DNA of 64,000 nt from Rhodococcus sp. ARC_M5 (GCF_022810405.1 NZ_JALGQE010000002.1:310001-374000), one strand, 5' to 3'; positions 25,482 through 34,081 are shown, counted from the first letter of the stretch. Program-made: numbers and translations. Notes: a model not told the origin generated them from the sequence alone.

Positions 25482-26518
25482 GGGCGCGCCTGGTTGCAGT
25501 TGCGGCCGCATTCCTGGTGGCGGCCGGATGCTCCTCCGGAACACCTGCCGAACCACCCCCTCCCGCAACGACTCCCGCTGCCGAGCCCGCACAGGCCCCG
25601 GACTCGGCCGACCCGATCGGCACCGTCGTTCCACTTCCGGGCGCACCCGAGGGTGTCGTGGTCGGAACGTCCGGGATCGCTGCTGCCGGGGTGCGTGAGC
25701 CCGACGGCGTAGTGCTGTTCGACGCGGCCACCGGCGTCGTGCGGCAGATGGTGCCGACGACGGGTGCGCCGCGCCATCTCTCGCTCGCCGGGCCGGACGG
25801 ACCGGTGTTGGTTCCGCTCGAGGGCAGCGACGAACTGCTCGAGATCTCGCTCGCCGACGGCGCGATTCTGTCGACCGCCACCGGGGTGGGGCGTCAGCCC
25901 CACGACGCCGTGCAGACCTCCGACGGCACCATCGTGGCCACCAACGAGATGGGCGGCGGAGTGATATTCCTGCGCGACGGGTCGGTGGTGGGAGAACTAC
26001 CGCCCGGTCCCGTCCAACCCGGTGGTGTCGCCGCTCTCGGCCCGTTCGCTGCCGTCGCAGATGTGCAGGGCAACGGTGTGTGGGTCTACGACGGTGCGAC
26101 GCAGCAGGAGGTGGCGCAGGCTCCGATCGGCGTCAAGCTCACGCACGCGGTGACGGTGAATCAGACGGTGGCCGGGTTCGCCGACACCGACGGCGGCACG
26201 GTTCTTCTCGCATCGGTCGACCCTGACGGGGACATTCGTCAGATCGCATCGATCGATGCGCCCGGCAACCCGTACGGGCTCGCCGTGGATCCCGAACGCC
26301 GGCTGCTGTTCGTGACGCTGACCGCGTCGAACGTACTGCGGGTGGTCGACGTGTCCGATCCCGCTGCTCCGCGCACCCTGGGCGATGTCCCGACGGTGAC
26401 GCAGGCCAATTCGGTTGCAGTCGATCCGCGGACCGGCGACGTGCTGGTCACCGGCAGCGACCCGGGCGCGAGCAGTTCGATTCAGATCATCACGCGCGCC
26501 GAGTTGCCCGTCGGGTGA
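25478..26518 (+). CDS. Beta-propeller-like lipoprotein
   Basis: A 346-residue lipoprotein: lipobox VAAGC with Cys18, then a Pro/Ala-rich linker (about 19-45), then repeated blades such as PYGLAVDPERRLLFVTL and ANSVAVDPRTGDVLVT, which resemble the YVTN/NHL type. These repeats suggest a seven-bladed propeller used for protein or ligand binding outside the membrane. No enzymatic motif was seen. The ATG at 25478 overlaps the bluB stop (ATGA), making it the last gene of the three-gene unit. The function is unknown. Confidence 0.75.
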   Translation: MRARLVAVAAAFLVAAGCSSGTPAEPPPPATTPAAEPAQAPDSADPIGTVVPLPGAPEGVVVGTSGIAAAGVREPDGVVLFDAATGVVRQMVPTTGAPRHLSLAGPDGPVLVPLEGSDELLEISLADGAILSTATGVGRQPHDAVQTSDGTIVATNEMGGGVIFLRDGSVVGELPPGPVQPGGVAALGPFAAVADVQGNGVWVYDGATQQEVAQAPIGVKLTHAVTVNQTVAGFADTDGGTVLLASVDPDGDIRQIASIDAPGNPYGLAVDPERRLLFVTLTASNVLRVVDVSDPAAPRTLGDVPTVTQANSVAVDPRTGDVLVTGSDPGASSSIQIITRAELPVG

Positions 26519-26521
26519 GTG

Positions 26522-27034
26522 TCACCAGCCGTAGGAGCCCGGGATCCCTTTGAACGGGCCCACCACGTCGTCGGTGATCCAGCCCTCGTAGAACCCGCCT
26601 TCCTGGGGCCGGACCGCTTCGCCGTCGATCTCGCAGTCGAGGCGACTCGGCGAGAAGGCGAGGTATCCGGCGATCTCGGCGAAACGCGGAGTGGGGTTCT
26701 CGTAGCTCCAACCCGCTGCGGGTGCGACGGCATCTCCGCCGTGTACGTCCCAGTAAGTGGCAGCACCCTTCCACTCGCAGTGCGTCGAGCGGGCGTCCGA
26801 GGGCGTCAATGCACCTGGAACCACGTCTGCGGGAGAGATGTACCAGGTCGGTGGGTGGCTCGTCTCGAGCACTCGATATGCGGCGGTGGTGCGGGCGACC
26901 ACCTCGCCGCCGAGCCGAACGACGAGGGAACGGTTCGAGGACTCGAGCTTGGGTGGTCGAGGGTAATCCCAGACGGACTCCTGGCCCGGCTTCGGCTTCT
27001 CGGGAACAACGGATCTCGGCAAGTGTGAACTCAT
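26522..27034 (-). CDS. DUF427-family protein
   Basis: A 170-residue protein of DUF427. Diagnostic parts are VWDYPRPP, the segment HCEWKGAATYWDVHGG (about 90-105) and WSYENPTPRFAEIAGYLAFSP. The family has a compact beta fold, is widespread in bacteria and fungi, and has no agreed function. It ends 3 bp after the convergent lipoprotein gene and is followed upstream by the DUF2637 gene in the same direction. Confidence 0.82.
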   Translation of the reverse strand: MSSHLPRSVVPEKPKPGQESVWDYPRPPKLESSNRSLVVRLGGEVVARTTAAYRVLETSHPPTWYISPADVVPGALTPSDARSTHCEWKGAATYWDVHGGDAVAPAAGWSYENPTPRFAEIAGYLAFSPSRLDCEIDGEAVRPQEGGFYEGWITDDVVGPFKGIPGSYGW

Positions 27035-27056
27035 CCTTCGATGGTGCCACCGGCCG

Positions 27057-27779
27057 TCACGGTGCGTCGACGGGATAGAGATCGTCCACCCGTTCCTCGT
27101 CGAGAATCCAGCGATCCACCTCGTCGAGCGGTTCGACCGTGCGCACCGAGGTGACCGGGCTTTCGGGCGGGCGCTGTTCGATGCGGACCGGTTCGATGCG
27201 GACCGGTTCGGTGCGCTCGATCGGCGCGGGTGCCGGAATCTCCGGGGTGGGGAATTCGGGCGCAGGTGTCACGGGTTCGACTCTCGGGACCGCGATGGCC
27301 ACCTCTTCGGGGGCGGATTCTTCGGTGACGGGTTCTTCTTCGGCGATGTCGACGGTCTTCGGCAGTTCAGCCGGTACCCGGACGAGGATGCCGAGTCCGT
27401 GGGTTGCGGCCAACAGGCTCACCGGGGCGACAGTGGCAATGGCCGCGGACAGGGCGGGATGCAGCGTGCCGGCGTCGGAGATGAAGGCGTGCATGGCATT
27501 TGCCCCGATACTCACCAGAGCTGCCGTGATCAACACACCCCAGAAGAAGCGTCGACCACTGCGTTGATCCTCGAATTGAGCGAGCGCAATGACGGAGATC
27601 GTGGCCTGCAGAATGGTGCCGTCGACGATCACCGGCCACAGCCACGACAGCGAACGCGGAACGCCTGCCATCGTGGCGAGATCCCACAGTGCCGCGAAAC
27701 TGAGCACGAAGGACGCGATTCCGATGACGGTGGTGATGACGACCGCACTGACGAGCGTCGCACGCAGGACCTTGTTCAT
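27057..27779 (-). CDS. DUF2637 membrane protein
   Basis: A 240-residue protein with four helices in the first 130 residues (LVSAVVITTVIGIASFVLS; SWLWPVIVDGTILQATISVIAL; RRFFWGVLITAALVSIGANAMH; SAAIATVAPVSLLAATHGLGIL), the DUF2637 pattern, then an acidic/proline-rich cytoplasmic tail (about 140-240) with tandem PVRIE units. DUF2637 proteins occur in many actinobacteria, often on plasmids or integrative elements, and their role is unclear. It is downstream of the WhiB3-like gene on the same strand, separated by 313 bp. Confidence 0.75.
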   Translation of the reverse strand: MNKVLRATLVSAVVITTVIGIASFVLSFAALWDLATMAGVPRSLSWLWPVIVDGTILQATISVIALAQFEDQRSGRRFFWGVLITAALVSIGANAMHAFISDAGTLHPALSAAIATVAPVSLLAATHGLGILVRVPAELPKTVDIAEEEPVTEESAPEEVAIAVPRVEPVTPAPEFPTPEIPAPAPIERTEPVRIEPVRIEQRPPESPVTSVRTVEPLDEVDRWILDEERVDDLYPVDAP

Positions 27780-28092
27780 GGATCGTCATGAAACACGAAG
27801 CCACCGACAAGTTCGGTGGAGGCTGCGACGGTCAGGGCGCGAATGTCGATCGGCCGCGCGTCACAGCGGTGTCGACAGCGAGTGCGCCGAGGTAAGGCCG
27901 AGTAGTCCTGCGCGTTGTGATCGCCTCGCTGCGGCCCAGTATTGTCGCCCAGCATCCTTCGCACACGCGCGCGCGTTTGTCAGAGGCGCGCGGAATCGCT
28001 TTGCGAGCGTTGACAATTGTGAACGCGTCTGGCGAATGCGCGCGCATTTGCCATCATCCCCGCTGCCACCGCGCCGACGTGCTCTCGCAGAA
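27780..28092. other. Non-coding spacer upstream of DUF2637 gene
   Basis: A 313-bp stretch with no convincing ORF in either strand. It carries GCGCGCGTTTG-like and GCGCGCATTTG-like motifs in both halves and the near-perfect 16-bp palindrome at 28009-28024. It probably holds the promoter region of the DUF2637 gene. No RNA gene was recognised. Confidence 0.5.
28009..28024. promoter_or_regulatory. Near-perfect 16-bp palindrome
   Basis: GTTGACAATTGTGAAC is symmetric except at one position in each half. It lies in the spacer between the whiB-like and DUF2637 genes and has the size of a dimer operator. It also contains TTGACA, so it may overlap a -35 element. The factor is unknown. Confidence 0.4.
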
Positions 28093-28395
28093 TCAAGCGG
28101 TTCGGACGGCTCCGCGGTAGAAGTCGGCGCGATCGTGTGCAGACATTCCGCCCCACACGCCGTAGGGCTCGTTCGCTTCGAGTGCATGCCGGCGGCATTG
28201 TTCGAGTACCGGGCAGCGGCCGCAGACCTGCTTGGCGGACTTCTCTCGCGAGGTGCGGGCGCGACCTCGTTCACCTTCGGGATGGAAGAAGACGGACGAG
28301 TCCAATCCGCGACACAGGCCGTCGAGTTGCCAGTCCCAGACATCTGCGTTGGGAACGGGAAGTTGAACCGGCCTGGCGGGTGCGCCTCGCACCAT
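28093..28395 (-). CDS. WhiB3-like iron-sulphur transcription factor
   Basis: A 100-residue WhiB protein. Four cysteines (C28, C58, C61, C67) in the order C-x29-C-x2-C-x5-C coordinate a 4Fe-4S cluster, and GVWGG (79-83) forms the Wbl turn contacting sigma. The segment WDWQLDGLCRGLDSSVFFHP and GERGRARTSREKSAKQVCGRC is most like WhiB3, which links redox state to lipid and virulence genes in mycobacteria; the C-terminal basic region is short. The ATG at 28395 is preceded by GAGGAGA at good distance. A palindrome lies about 90 bp upstream. Confidence 0.85.
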   Translation of the reverse strand: MVRGAPARPVQLPVPNADVWDWQLDGLCRGLDSSVFFHPEGERGRARTSREKSAKQVCGRCPVLEQCRRHALEANEPYGVWGGMSAHDRADFYRGAVRTA

Positions 28396-28484
28396 GAGCT
28401 GTCTCCTCACTGAAAAGTGAACAAGCTCACCTTCTCGCATTCGTCATACTTTTACAAGTCCTTTCGGTCATTCGTAGTACTTAA

Positions 28485-28502
28485 AAGCAAGCGTGCTTGC
28501 TT
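28485..28502. promoter_or_regulatory. Perfect inverted repeat AAGCAAGC-GT-GCTTGCTT
   Basis: Perfect 8-bp arms with a 2-bp centre, 90 bp upstream of the whiB-like start. The form is typical of a TetR-family operator, but no TetR gene is adjacent; the nearest genes are whiB-like and gntK. It may bind a regulator encoded elsewhere. No gene is apparent in the surrounding 28396-28638 spacer. Confidence 0.5.
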
Positions 28503-28638
28503 GGAATATGCACGTTCAGTGCAGCCGTCAGCAGACCTGCGCCCCGTTTGCGGCCCCAGGGGCGAATGAATGTCGCATTGCCCCAGTCAGACCGACTGAA
28601 GGTCACATTGATCCCCCATCGCGGTCACGATCCGGTAG

Positions 28639-29217
28639 TCAGTGACTCTCCGACATTCCCGCGCGCTTCTCGAGTTCGAGCAGAATGTGCTCGGCGATCT
28701 TGGTCGGCGGCGGACCGATGTCGACGACGATGGAGTTCTCGTCCTCACCCAGCGGCTCGAGGGTCGAGATCTGCGTGTCGAGCAGCGAGGACGGCATGAA
28801 ATGGTCCATCCGAGCATTGAGCCGACCGCTGATCCGATCCTTGGTTCCGGCCAGATGCACGAAGATCACCTCCGACCCCTCCCTCGACCCCGCGGCCAGC
28901 ACGTCCCGATACGTCCGCTTGAGCGCCGAGCACGTCACGATCCCCGACCGGCCCGTCGTGGTGTGGTCGGTGATCCATTCCGCGATCACGTCGAGCCACG
29001 GCCACCTGTCCTCGTCGGTCAGCGGCTGACCGGCCGCCATCTTTGCCACGTTGGCCTCCGGATGCAGGTCGTCGCCCTCCTGCAGGTCCCATTTCAACGC
29101 GCCGGCGAGAATTCCCGCCACCGTCGACTTGCCCGATCCGGACACTCCCATCACCACGAGAACCGGATGATGCGCTCTGCCTGTCGTCTGTGATGCCATC
29201 CCTCGATACTGCTCCAT
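28639..29217 (-). CDS. gntK: Gluconokinase
   Basis: A 192-residue P-loop kinase phosphorylating gluconate to 6-phosphogluconate for entry into the pentose-phosphate pathway. The P-loop GVSGSGKS is at 24-31, followed by EGDDLHPEANVAKMAAGQPL (substrate region) and SALKRTYRDVL. The length and motifs fit the GntK family. A start at 29199 (MASQTTG) is also possible. It is divergent from a GntR/FadR regulator, which probably represses it in the absence of gluconate. No gluconate permease is adjacent. Confidence 0.9.
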   Translation of the reverse strand: MEQYRGMASQTTGRAHHPVLVVMGVSGSGKSTVAGILAGALKWDLQEGDDLHPEANVAKMAAGQPLTDEDRWPWLDVIAEWITDHTTTGRSGIVTCSALKRTYRDVLAAGSREGSEVIFVHLAGTKDRISGRLNARMDHFMPSSLLDTQISTLEPLGEDENSIVVDIGPPPTKIAEHILLELEKRAGMSESH

Positions 29218-29279
29218 TGCGCCCGCCTGGATCGGACAGACGCGAGAAACCGGGCAACCCGTGGGACGATCGATCGGAC

Positions 29280-30023
29280 ATGAGCGAGACCAACGACTTC
29301 CGCCAACTGCACGATTCGGTGCTCGACGAACTCGGGCGCGACATCGTCAGCGGCGCGATTCCGAGCGGAACCCGAATCTCGGCCGACGACGTCGCCGTGC
29401 GATTCACCGTGTCGCGAACCGTCGTGCGAGAAGTGGTTCGTGTCCTGGAATCGCTGGGGTTGCTCACCGTGCGTCGGCGCGTGGGAATCACCGTGCAGGG
29501 CTCGCAGAACTGGAACTCCCTCGATCCGGTGGTCATCCGCTGGCAACTCGCAGGGCCTGCGCGCGCCGAACAACTACTGCTGCTCAGCGAACTACGTTCG
29601 GGCATCGAGCCGTTGGCGGCCAAACTCGCCGCGCATCGAGCAACACCGGAGCAATGCGGTGCGTTGACGGCCGCCGTCATCGGAATGTCGTCGACGTCGA
29701 GAGCAGCCGACTCCGACGCCTACCTCGCCCACGACTGCAATTTCCATCGCACCTTGCTCGCCGCGTCGGGCAATCCGATGTTGCGGTCCATGTCCGACAT
29801 CGTGGTCGAGGTTCTCGCCGGCCGAACCCGCCACGCCCTGATGTCGAGACAGGCCGACCCGGAGGCCATCCGTCTGCACGGCGTCGTCGCGTCGTCCATC
29901 CAATCCGGCGACGCCGAGGCCGCCCAGCGAGCCATGTTGGCCATCGTCACCAAATCCGCCGCGTCGATGTCGGCGGCCTCGGGTGTGACGCCGTCGCCCG
30001 GTCTGGTGCCCGACCAGCAGTGA
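29280..30023 (+). CDS. GntR/FadR-family regulator
   Basis: A 247-residue regulator with an N-terminal winged helix (LGRDIVSGAIPSGTRISADD, then TVSRTVVREVVRVLESLGLL, about 18-62) and a C-terminal FCD helical ligand domain that includes AHDCNFHRTLLAASGNPML. The FCD metal/ligand histidines are in place. The ATG at 29280 starts the protein; earlier codons in the frame are not used. It is divergent from gntK with 62 bp between starts, so gluconate or 6-phosphogluconate is the likely effector. Confidence 0.87.
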   Translation: MSETNDFRQLHDSVLDELGRDIVSGAIPSGTRISADDVAVRFTVSRTVVREVVRVLESLGLLTVRRRVGITVQGSQNWNSLDPVVIRWQLAGPARAEQLLLLSELRSGIEPLAAKLAAHRATPEQCGALTAAVIGMSSTSRAADSDAYLAHDCNFHRTLLAASGNPMLRSMSDIVVEVLAGRTRHALMSRQADPEAIRLHGVVASSIQSGDAEAAQRAMLAIVTKSAASMSAASGVTPSPGLVPDQQ

Positions 30024-30082
30024 TACACCGAGCGCACAAAGCCAGCTACACCGAGGCGGGGTTCATCGCCTAGATTCGACGG

Positions 30083-32635
30083 GTGACTGCTCTCGAATTG
30101 CCGCTCGAACTTCGCCGCGCGCTCGTTGGAGTAGCTCGGACTCCGCGCCTGCTCGTCGCATCCGATTACGACGGCACCATGGCACCGATCGTCTCCGACC
30201 CGCAGAAGGCCTTCCCCCACCCCGAGTCCGTCAGCGCCATGCGCGGGCTGGCCTCACTGGCCGGTACCAACGCTGCCGTCATCTCCGGACGTGCACTCAG
30301 GGATCTCGCGATACTCTCTCGGCTGCCGTCCGAGGTGCAGCTGGTGGGCAGCCACGGCAGTGAGTTCGACGCCGGATTCATCAACGCCATCGACGAGGAC
30401 GCCAAGAAGCTCCTCACTCTCATCACCGGAGAACTGCAGGCCATCGCCGACGCCCATCCCGGCGTGAGTGTCGAAACCAAGCCGGCCAGCGTCGCGCTGC
30501 ACGTGCGCAACGCCGAGACCGCTGCCGGTGACGAAGCGCTCGCCGCCGTGCGATCCGGCGCTGCGGCCCGGGACGGTGTGCAGGTCACCGAAGGCAAGTC
30601 GGTGATCGAGTTGGCCGTCATCGTGACCGACAAGGGCGTTGCCCTCGACATTCTTCGCCACCAGGAAGCAGCTACTGCCGCAGTCTTTTTCGGCGACGAC
30701 GTCACCGACGAGAAGGCCTTCGGGCGCCTGCACGGTCCGGACATCGGCGTCAAGATCGGACCGGGCGACACCCTCGCGGAGTTCCGCATCGACAGCACCG
30801 AGCAGGTCGCACTCGCACTGGCGTTCCTGCTGGAAGAGCGTCGGCAGTGGCTTTCGGGAGCCGACGCCCCGCGCATCGAGCGACTGACGATGCTGGCCAG
30901 CCCCAATGCCGTTGCGCTGCTGACCCCCGACGCCGACGTCACGTGGCTCTGCCACCCCGAACCCGATTCCGCAGCCGTGTTCGCGCACCTGCTCGGCGGC
31001 GATCAGGCGGGCCACTTCAGCGTCGGACCCACCCGAGCGTCGTTGCCACTGAGCCAGCAGTACGTGGACGGCACGATGACGGTGCAGACCAAGTGGGCCA
31101 GCCTTCAGGTCACCGACTATCTGCCGCACGACATCGGCCAGGGCCAGACCGCGTTGACGCGCGTCATCACCGGCAAAGCCACCGCCGTGGTGACCTTCGC
31201 GCCGCGTCCGGAATTCGGAAAGGCCTGGGCCTCACTGGAACCCGACGCCGACGGCCTGCGCGTTCTCGGTACCGCAGATCCGATGGTGCTGCGCAGCCCC
31301 GGCGTCACCTGGAACATCGTCTCCGACGGGTCTCAGCAGACCGCACACGCCGAGATCGATCCGTCCGATGGGCCGATCGTGCTCGAATTACGCCTCGGCA
31401 CAGACGATCTGACCGAACACCCATGGGAGGAGGTGGAGCGTCGCCGCGCCTCGGAGGCGTACTGGAAGGACTGGGCCGACGGCCTGGACCTGCCTCCGCT
31501 CAAGCGCGATCTGATGAAGCGCTCGGCCCTGACCCTGCGTGGGCTCGTACACGCCGAATCCGGTTCGATCATGGCCGCAGCAACCACCTCCCTGCCCGAA
31601 GACATCGGCGGAGTGCGTAACTGGGATTACCGCTACTGCTGGCTGCGCGACGCCGCACTCACCGCAGCCGCACTCGTCGACGTCGGATCGACTGCCGAGG
31701 CCGAGAACTACCTGTCGTGGATTCACGGTGTACTGGAATCGGTATCGGGCCCCGAGCGTCTGCACCCGCTCTACACAATCTGGGGTCTCGGACTTCCGCC
31801 CGAGGCCGTCATCGACGAACTGCCCGGCTACGCCGGCTCGCGTCCGGTGCGCGTGGGAAATGCTGCCAATCAACAGGTTCAGCTCGATGTCTTCGGTCCC
31901 ATCGTCGAACTGGTGTCCGCTCTCGCCCATGCCCGCAAGGCCGCAGGATCGGACCACGGCCTCTCCGACGACGATTGGGAACTCGTCCGCGCCATGGTCG
32001 AAGCCGTCGAGCGTCGCTGGTTCGAGCCCGACCACGGCATCTGGGAAATCCGCGACAATCCCCGTCACCACGTCTACTCCAAGGTGATGGGCTGGATCAC
32101 CGTCGATCGCGCCATTCGACTGGCCGAATCCTTCGGTCGCACAACAGAACCCGGCTGGGCATCTTTACGCGAGACCATCCGCGAGGAAGTACTCGCCAAC
32201 GGATGGAACGAGGAAGTGCAGTCCTTCACCGCCGCGTACGACGGCACGGATCTCGACGCCGCGACGCTGTTCATCGGCCTCTCCGGACTGATCGAGCCGA
32301 CAGACCCACGTTTCGCGGCCACCGTCACCGCCACCGAGGCCGAACTGCGCAGCGGATCGACCGTGTACCGCTACCGCCACGACGACGGTCTCCCCGGCGG
32401 CGAAGGCGGCTTCCACCTCTGCGCCGCCTGGCTCGTCGAGGCATACCTGTTGGTGGGGCAGCGCGCAGAAGCCGAAGCACTGTTCGCTCAACTCGTCAGT
32501 GCCGCAGGCCCCACCGGACTGCTCAGTGAGGAATACGACCCCATCGCCGAACGCTCGCTCGGCAACCATCCGCAGGCCTACAGTCACCTCGGTCTACTGC
32601 GTTGCGCGAGATTGCTCAGCGCCCAGCCTGCCTGA
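30083..32635 (+). CDS. Trehalose-phosphatase fused to GH15 trehalase-like domain
   Basis: An 850-residue two-domain protein. Residues 1 to about 255 are a HAD-type trehalose-6-phosphate phosphatase: DYDGT (28-32, Asp28/Asp30) and GDDVTDEKAF from about 204. From about 265 to the end is a glycoside hydrolase family 15 domain with NWDYRYCWLRDA (about 513), WEIRDNPRHHVYSKVM (about 653) and SEEYDP (about 815), the pattern of mycobacterial GH15 trehalases. The fusion could convert trehalose-6-phosphate to trehalose and then to glucose in one polypeptide. It starts at GTG 30083. A LacI regulator lies convergently downstream, and two hairpin repeats lie between them. Confidence 0.88.
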   Translation: MTALELPLELRRALVGVARTPRLLVASDYDGTMAPIVSDPQKAFPHPESVSAMRGLASLAGTNAAVISGRALRDLAILSRLPSEVQLVGSHGSEFDAGFINAIDEDAKKLLTLITGELQAIADAHPGVSVETKPASVALHVRNAETAAGDEALAAVRSGAAARDGVQVTEGKSVIELAVIVTDKGVALDILRHQEAATAAVFFGDDVTDEKAFGRLHGPDIGVKIGPGDTLAEFRIDSTEQVALALAFLLEERRQWLSGADAPRIERLTMLASPNAVALLTPDADVTWLCHPEPDSAAVFAHLLGGDQAGHFSVGPTRASLPLSQQYVDGTMTVQTKWASLQVTDYLPHDIGQGQTALTRVITGKATAVVTFAPRPEFGKAWASLEPDADGLRVLGTADPMVLRSPGVTWNIVSDGSQQTAHAEIDPSDGPIVLELRLGTDDLTEHPWEEVERRRASEAYWKDWADGLDLPPLKRDLMKRSALTLRGLVHAESGSIMAAATTSLPEDIGGVRNWDYRYCWLRDAALTAAALVDVGSTAEAENYLSWIHGVLESVSGPERLHPLYTIWGLGLPPEAVIDELPGYAGSRPVRVGNAANQQVQLDVFGPIVELVSALAHARKAAGSDHGLSDDDWELVRAMVEAVERRWFEPDHGIWEIRDNPRHHVYSKVMGWITVDRAIRLAESFGRTTEPGWASLRETIREEVLANGWNEEVQSFTAAYDGTDLDAATLFIGLSGLIEPTDPRFAATVTATEAELRSGSTVYRYRHDDGLPGGEGGFHLCAAWLVEAYLLVGQRAEAEALFAQLVSAAGPTGLLSEEYDPIAERSLGNHPQAYSHLGLLRCARLLSAQPA

Positions 32636-32676
32636 CCCCCGCTCGCACCCCACCCCTGCCCCGCCACCCCCGCTCG

Positions 32677-32727
32677 GCGTCAATGGACCACTGCACACGT
32701 CTGCCCCGTGCAGTGGTCCATTGACCC
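32677..32727. repeat. 51-bp hairpin repeat, unit 1
   Basis: A 51-bp unit with perfect 18-bp arms (32679-32696 and 32708-32725) around an 11-base loop beginning ACGTCTG. It is one of four related units in the window, arranged as two pairs about 27 kb apart. It follows the TPP-GH15 gene and could also act as a transcription terminator. Confidence 0.85.
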
Positions 32728-32740
32728 ACCGGGGTCTGCT

Positions 32741-32791
32741 GCGTGAGTGTCACCTTGCATACGTCTGAACCGTGCAATGGTCCATTGACGC
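32741..32791. repeat. 51-bp hairpin repeat, unit 2
   Basis: Thirteen bases after unit 1, same length. The loop (ATACGTCTGAACC) and right half match the other units closely, while the left arm has diverged, leaving an imperfect hairpin (13 of 20 arm pairs). It is nearest to the 3' end of the LacI-type gene. Confidence 0.8.
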
Positions 32792-32832
32792 GGACGGGGG
32801 TGAACCTGCGGGCGAGCGGGCGACGGCAAAGG

Positions 32833-33939
32833 TCAGGCGATAGCGGGCGGCTGTTTCGGCGGCGGTCCTGCGGTTCGGCCGCGGAAGAGTTCGGTCGGCA
32901 GGGTTTCGGCGGCGACGATTCCCGAGTGCGAGGACGAGAGCACCAGTTTGCCTGCTCGACGACCTTTTTCCTCGGCGTCCTGGCGCACGGTGGTGAGGTT
33001 CTCGCGAATGGCGTCGGAGATGCCGTCGAATCCGGTGACCGAGAGTTGGCTCGGCACATCGATTCCGGAGACTCGGGCGAAGTTGAGTGCGCCGAGGGCG
33101 ATGACGTCGGTGGTGCAGAGCAGCGCGGTGGTTTCGCGGTTGGCCTGGAGTGCCTGGGCGGCGGCGGAGTGCCCGGAGCGAACGGTGTGGTCGAAGCGTT
33201 CCACGACGGTGAGGATGTCGGGGTCGAGCCCCGCGTCGATCATGGCCGCTTGGACTCCGGCGATACGTTCGCGTTGGACGTGGAAGTGACTGTCCGCCAG
33301 CCGCCCCGGGGGTACGACGCCATCGCGCCGGTCACGTCCGAGGCGCATGCACAGCACGGCAAGGTGTTCGTGCCCCTGCGAGATAAGATGTGCGGCAAGC
33401 ATTTTCATCGCGCCGCGATCGTCGATGGCGACGAGAGCAGCCTCGGGAATGTTGCGTGGTTGATCGCAGACGACGATCGGAAGGTGACGTTCACGCACCG
33501 CAGCGAGGTACGGGTCGTCGTCGGCGACGGAGTAGACGACGAATCCGTCGACTCCGGCTTGTTGGACGACGGCGGCGGCTTGGACGTCGTCGCGTTCGGC
33601 TCCGGCGGGGATGAGCAGTAGGCCCTGCCCCGCGGCTTCGCAGGACTCGGCGAGTCCGGCGAGAAAGCTCATCGCGGCGGGGTCGCGGAAGGAGTAGCTC
33701 AGAGCTTCGGTGAGAAGCAATCCGATCGCCCCGGCCTTGCGGGTGCGCAGTGATCGGGCAACCGGATCGGGGCCGGCGTATCCGCGGCGCTTGGCGGCCT
33801 GGAGGACGCGTTCACGGAGTTCCGGGGAGAGCTGATCGGGTCGGTTGTAGGCGTTCGAGACGGTGGTGCGCGATACCTTGAGCTCGGCTGCGATCGACGC
33901 CAACGTCGCCTGACGTCGCGGTTCGCTTGACCTGGCCAT
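32833..33939 (-). CDS. LacI-family transcriptional regulator
   Basis: A 368-residue regulator. The N-terminal helix-turn-helix (ATLASIAAELKVSRTTVSNAYNRPDQLS, about 11-38) is followed by a periplasmic-binding-like sugar domain with AIGLLLTEALSYSF, DGFVVYSV and SVTGFDGIS. The ATG at 33939 is used since the codons upstream do not extend conserved sequence. The effector is unknown. It converges with the TPP-GH15 gene and is divergent from the metal ABC transporter. A role in sugar metabolism is more likely than in metal uptake. Confidence 0.87.
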   Translation of the reverse strand: MARSSEPRRQATLASIAAELKVSRTTVSNAYNRPDQLSPELRERVLQAAKRRGYAGPDPVARSLRTRKAGAIGLLLTEALSYSFRDPAAMSFLAGLAESCEAAGQGLLLIPAGAERDDVQAAAVVQQAGVDGFVVYSVADDDPYLAAVRERHLPIVVCDQPRNIPEAALVAIDDRGAMKMLAAHLISQGHEHLAVLCMRLGRDRRDGVVPPGRLADSHFHVQRERIAGVQAAMIDAGLDPDILTVVERFDHTVRSGHSAAAQALQANRETTALLCTTDVIALGALNFARVSGIDVPSQLSVTGFDGISDAIRENLTTVRQDAEEKGRRAGKLVLSSSHSGIVAAETLPTELFRGRTAGPPPKQPPAIA

Positions 33940-34036
33940 AACCGGGACGTTAGTCCCACTACGCACCGCAGAGAAAGTCGAGGTCGCGTTTCGTCCGATT
34001 CGATCCGCGACCCCGCTGCACGCTAGAGTACAACGG

Positions 34037-34051
34037 TAACGGTTTCCATTA
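34037..34051. promoter_or_regulatory. Possible metal-regulator (Zur-like) site
   Basis: TAACGGTTTCCATTA lies 30 bp upstream of the metal-binding lipoprotein start, an imperfect palindrome with TAA/TTA outer and GG/CC inner matches. Position and AT-flanked symmetry suit a Fur-family (Zur or MntR) operator, but the consensus match is only loose. Confidence 0.35.
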
Positions 34052-34081
34052 GCGTCAAGTTCCGCTCACAGGAGTACATCG

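Noticed and set aside
27160..27210. Short direct repeat GATGCGGACCGGTTC
   Set aside because: It encodes tandem PVRIE-type units in the tail of the DUF2637 gene.
27917..28120. Small plus-strand ORF (67 codons) in the DUF2637 spacer
   Set aside because: No ribosome site, atypical composition and overlap with the whiB-like gene end.
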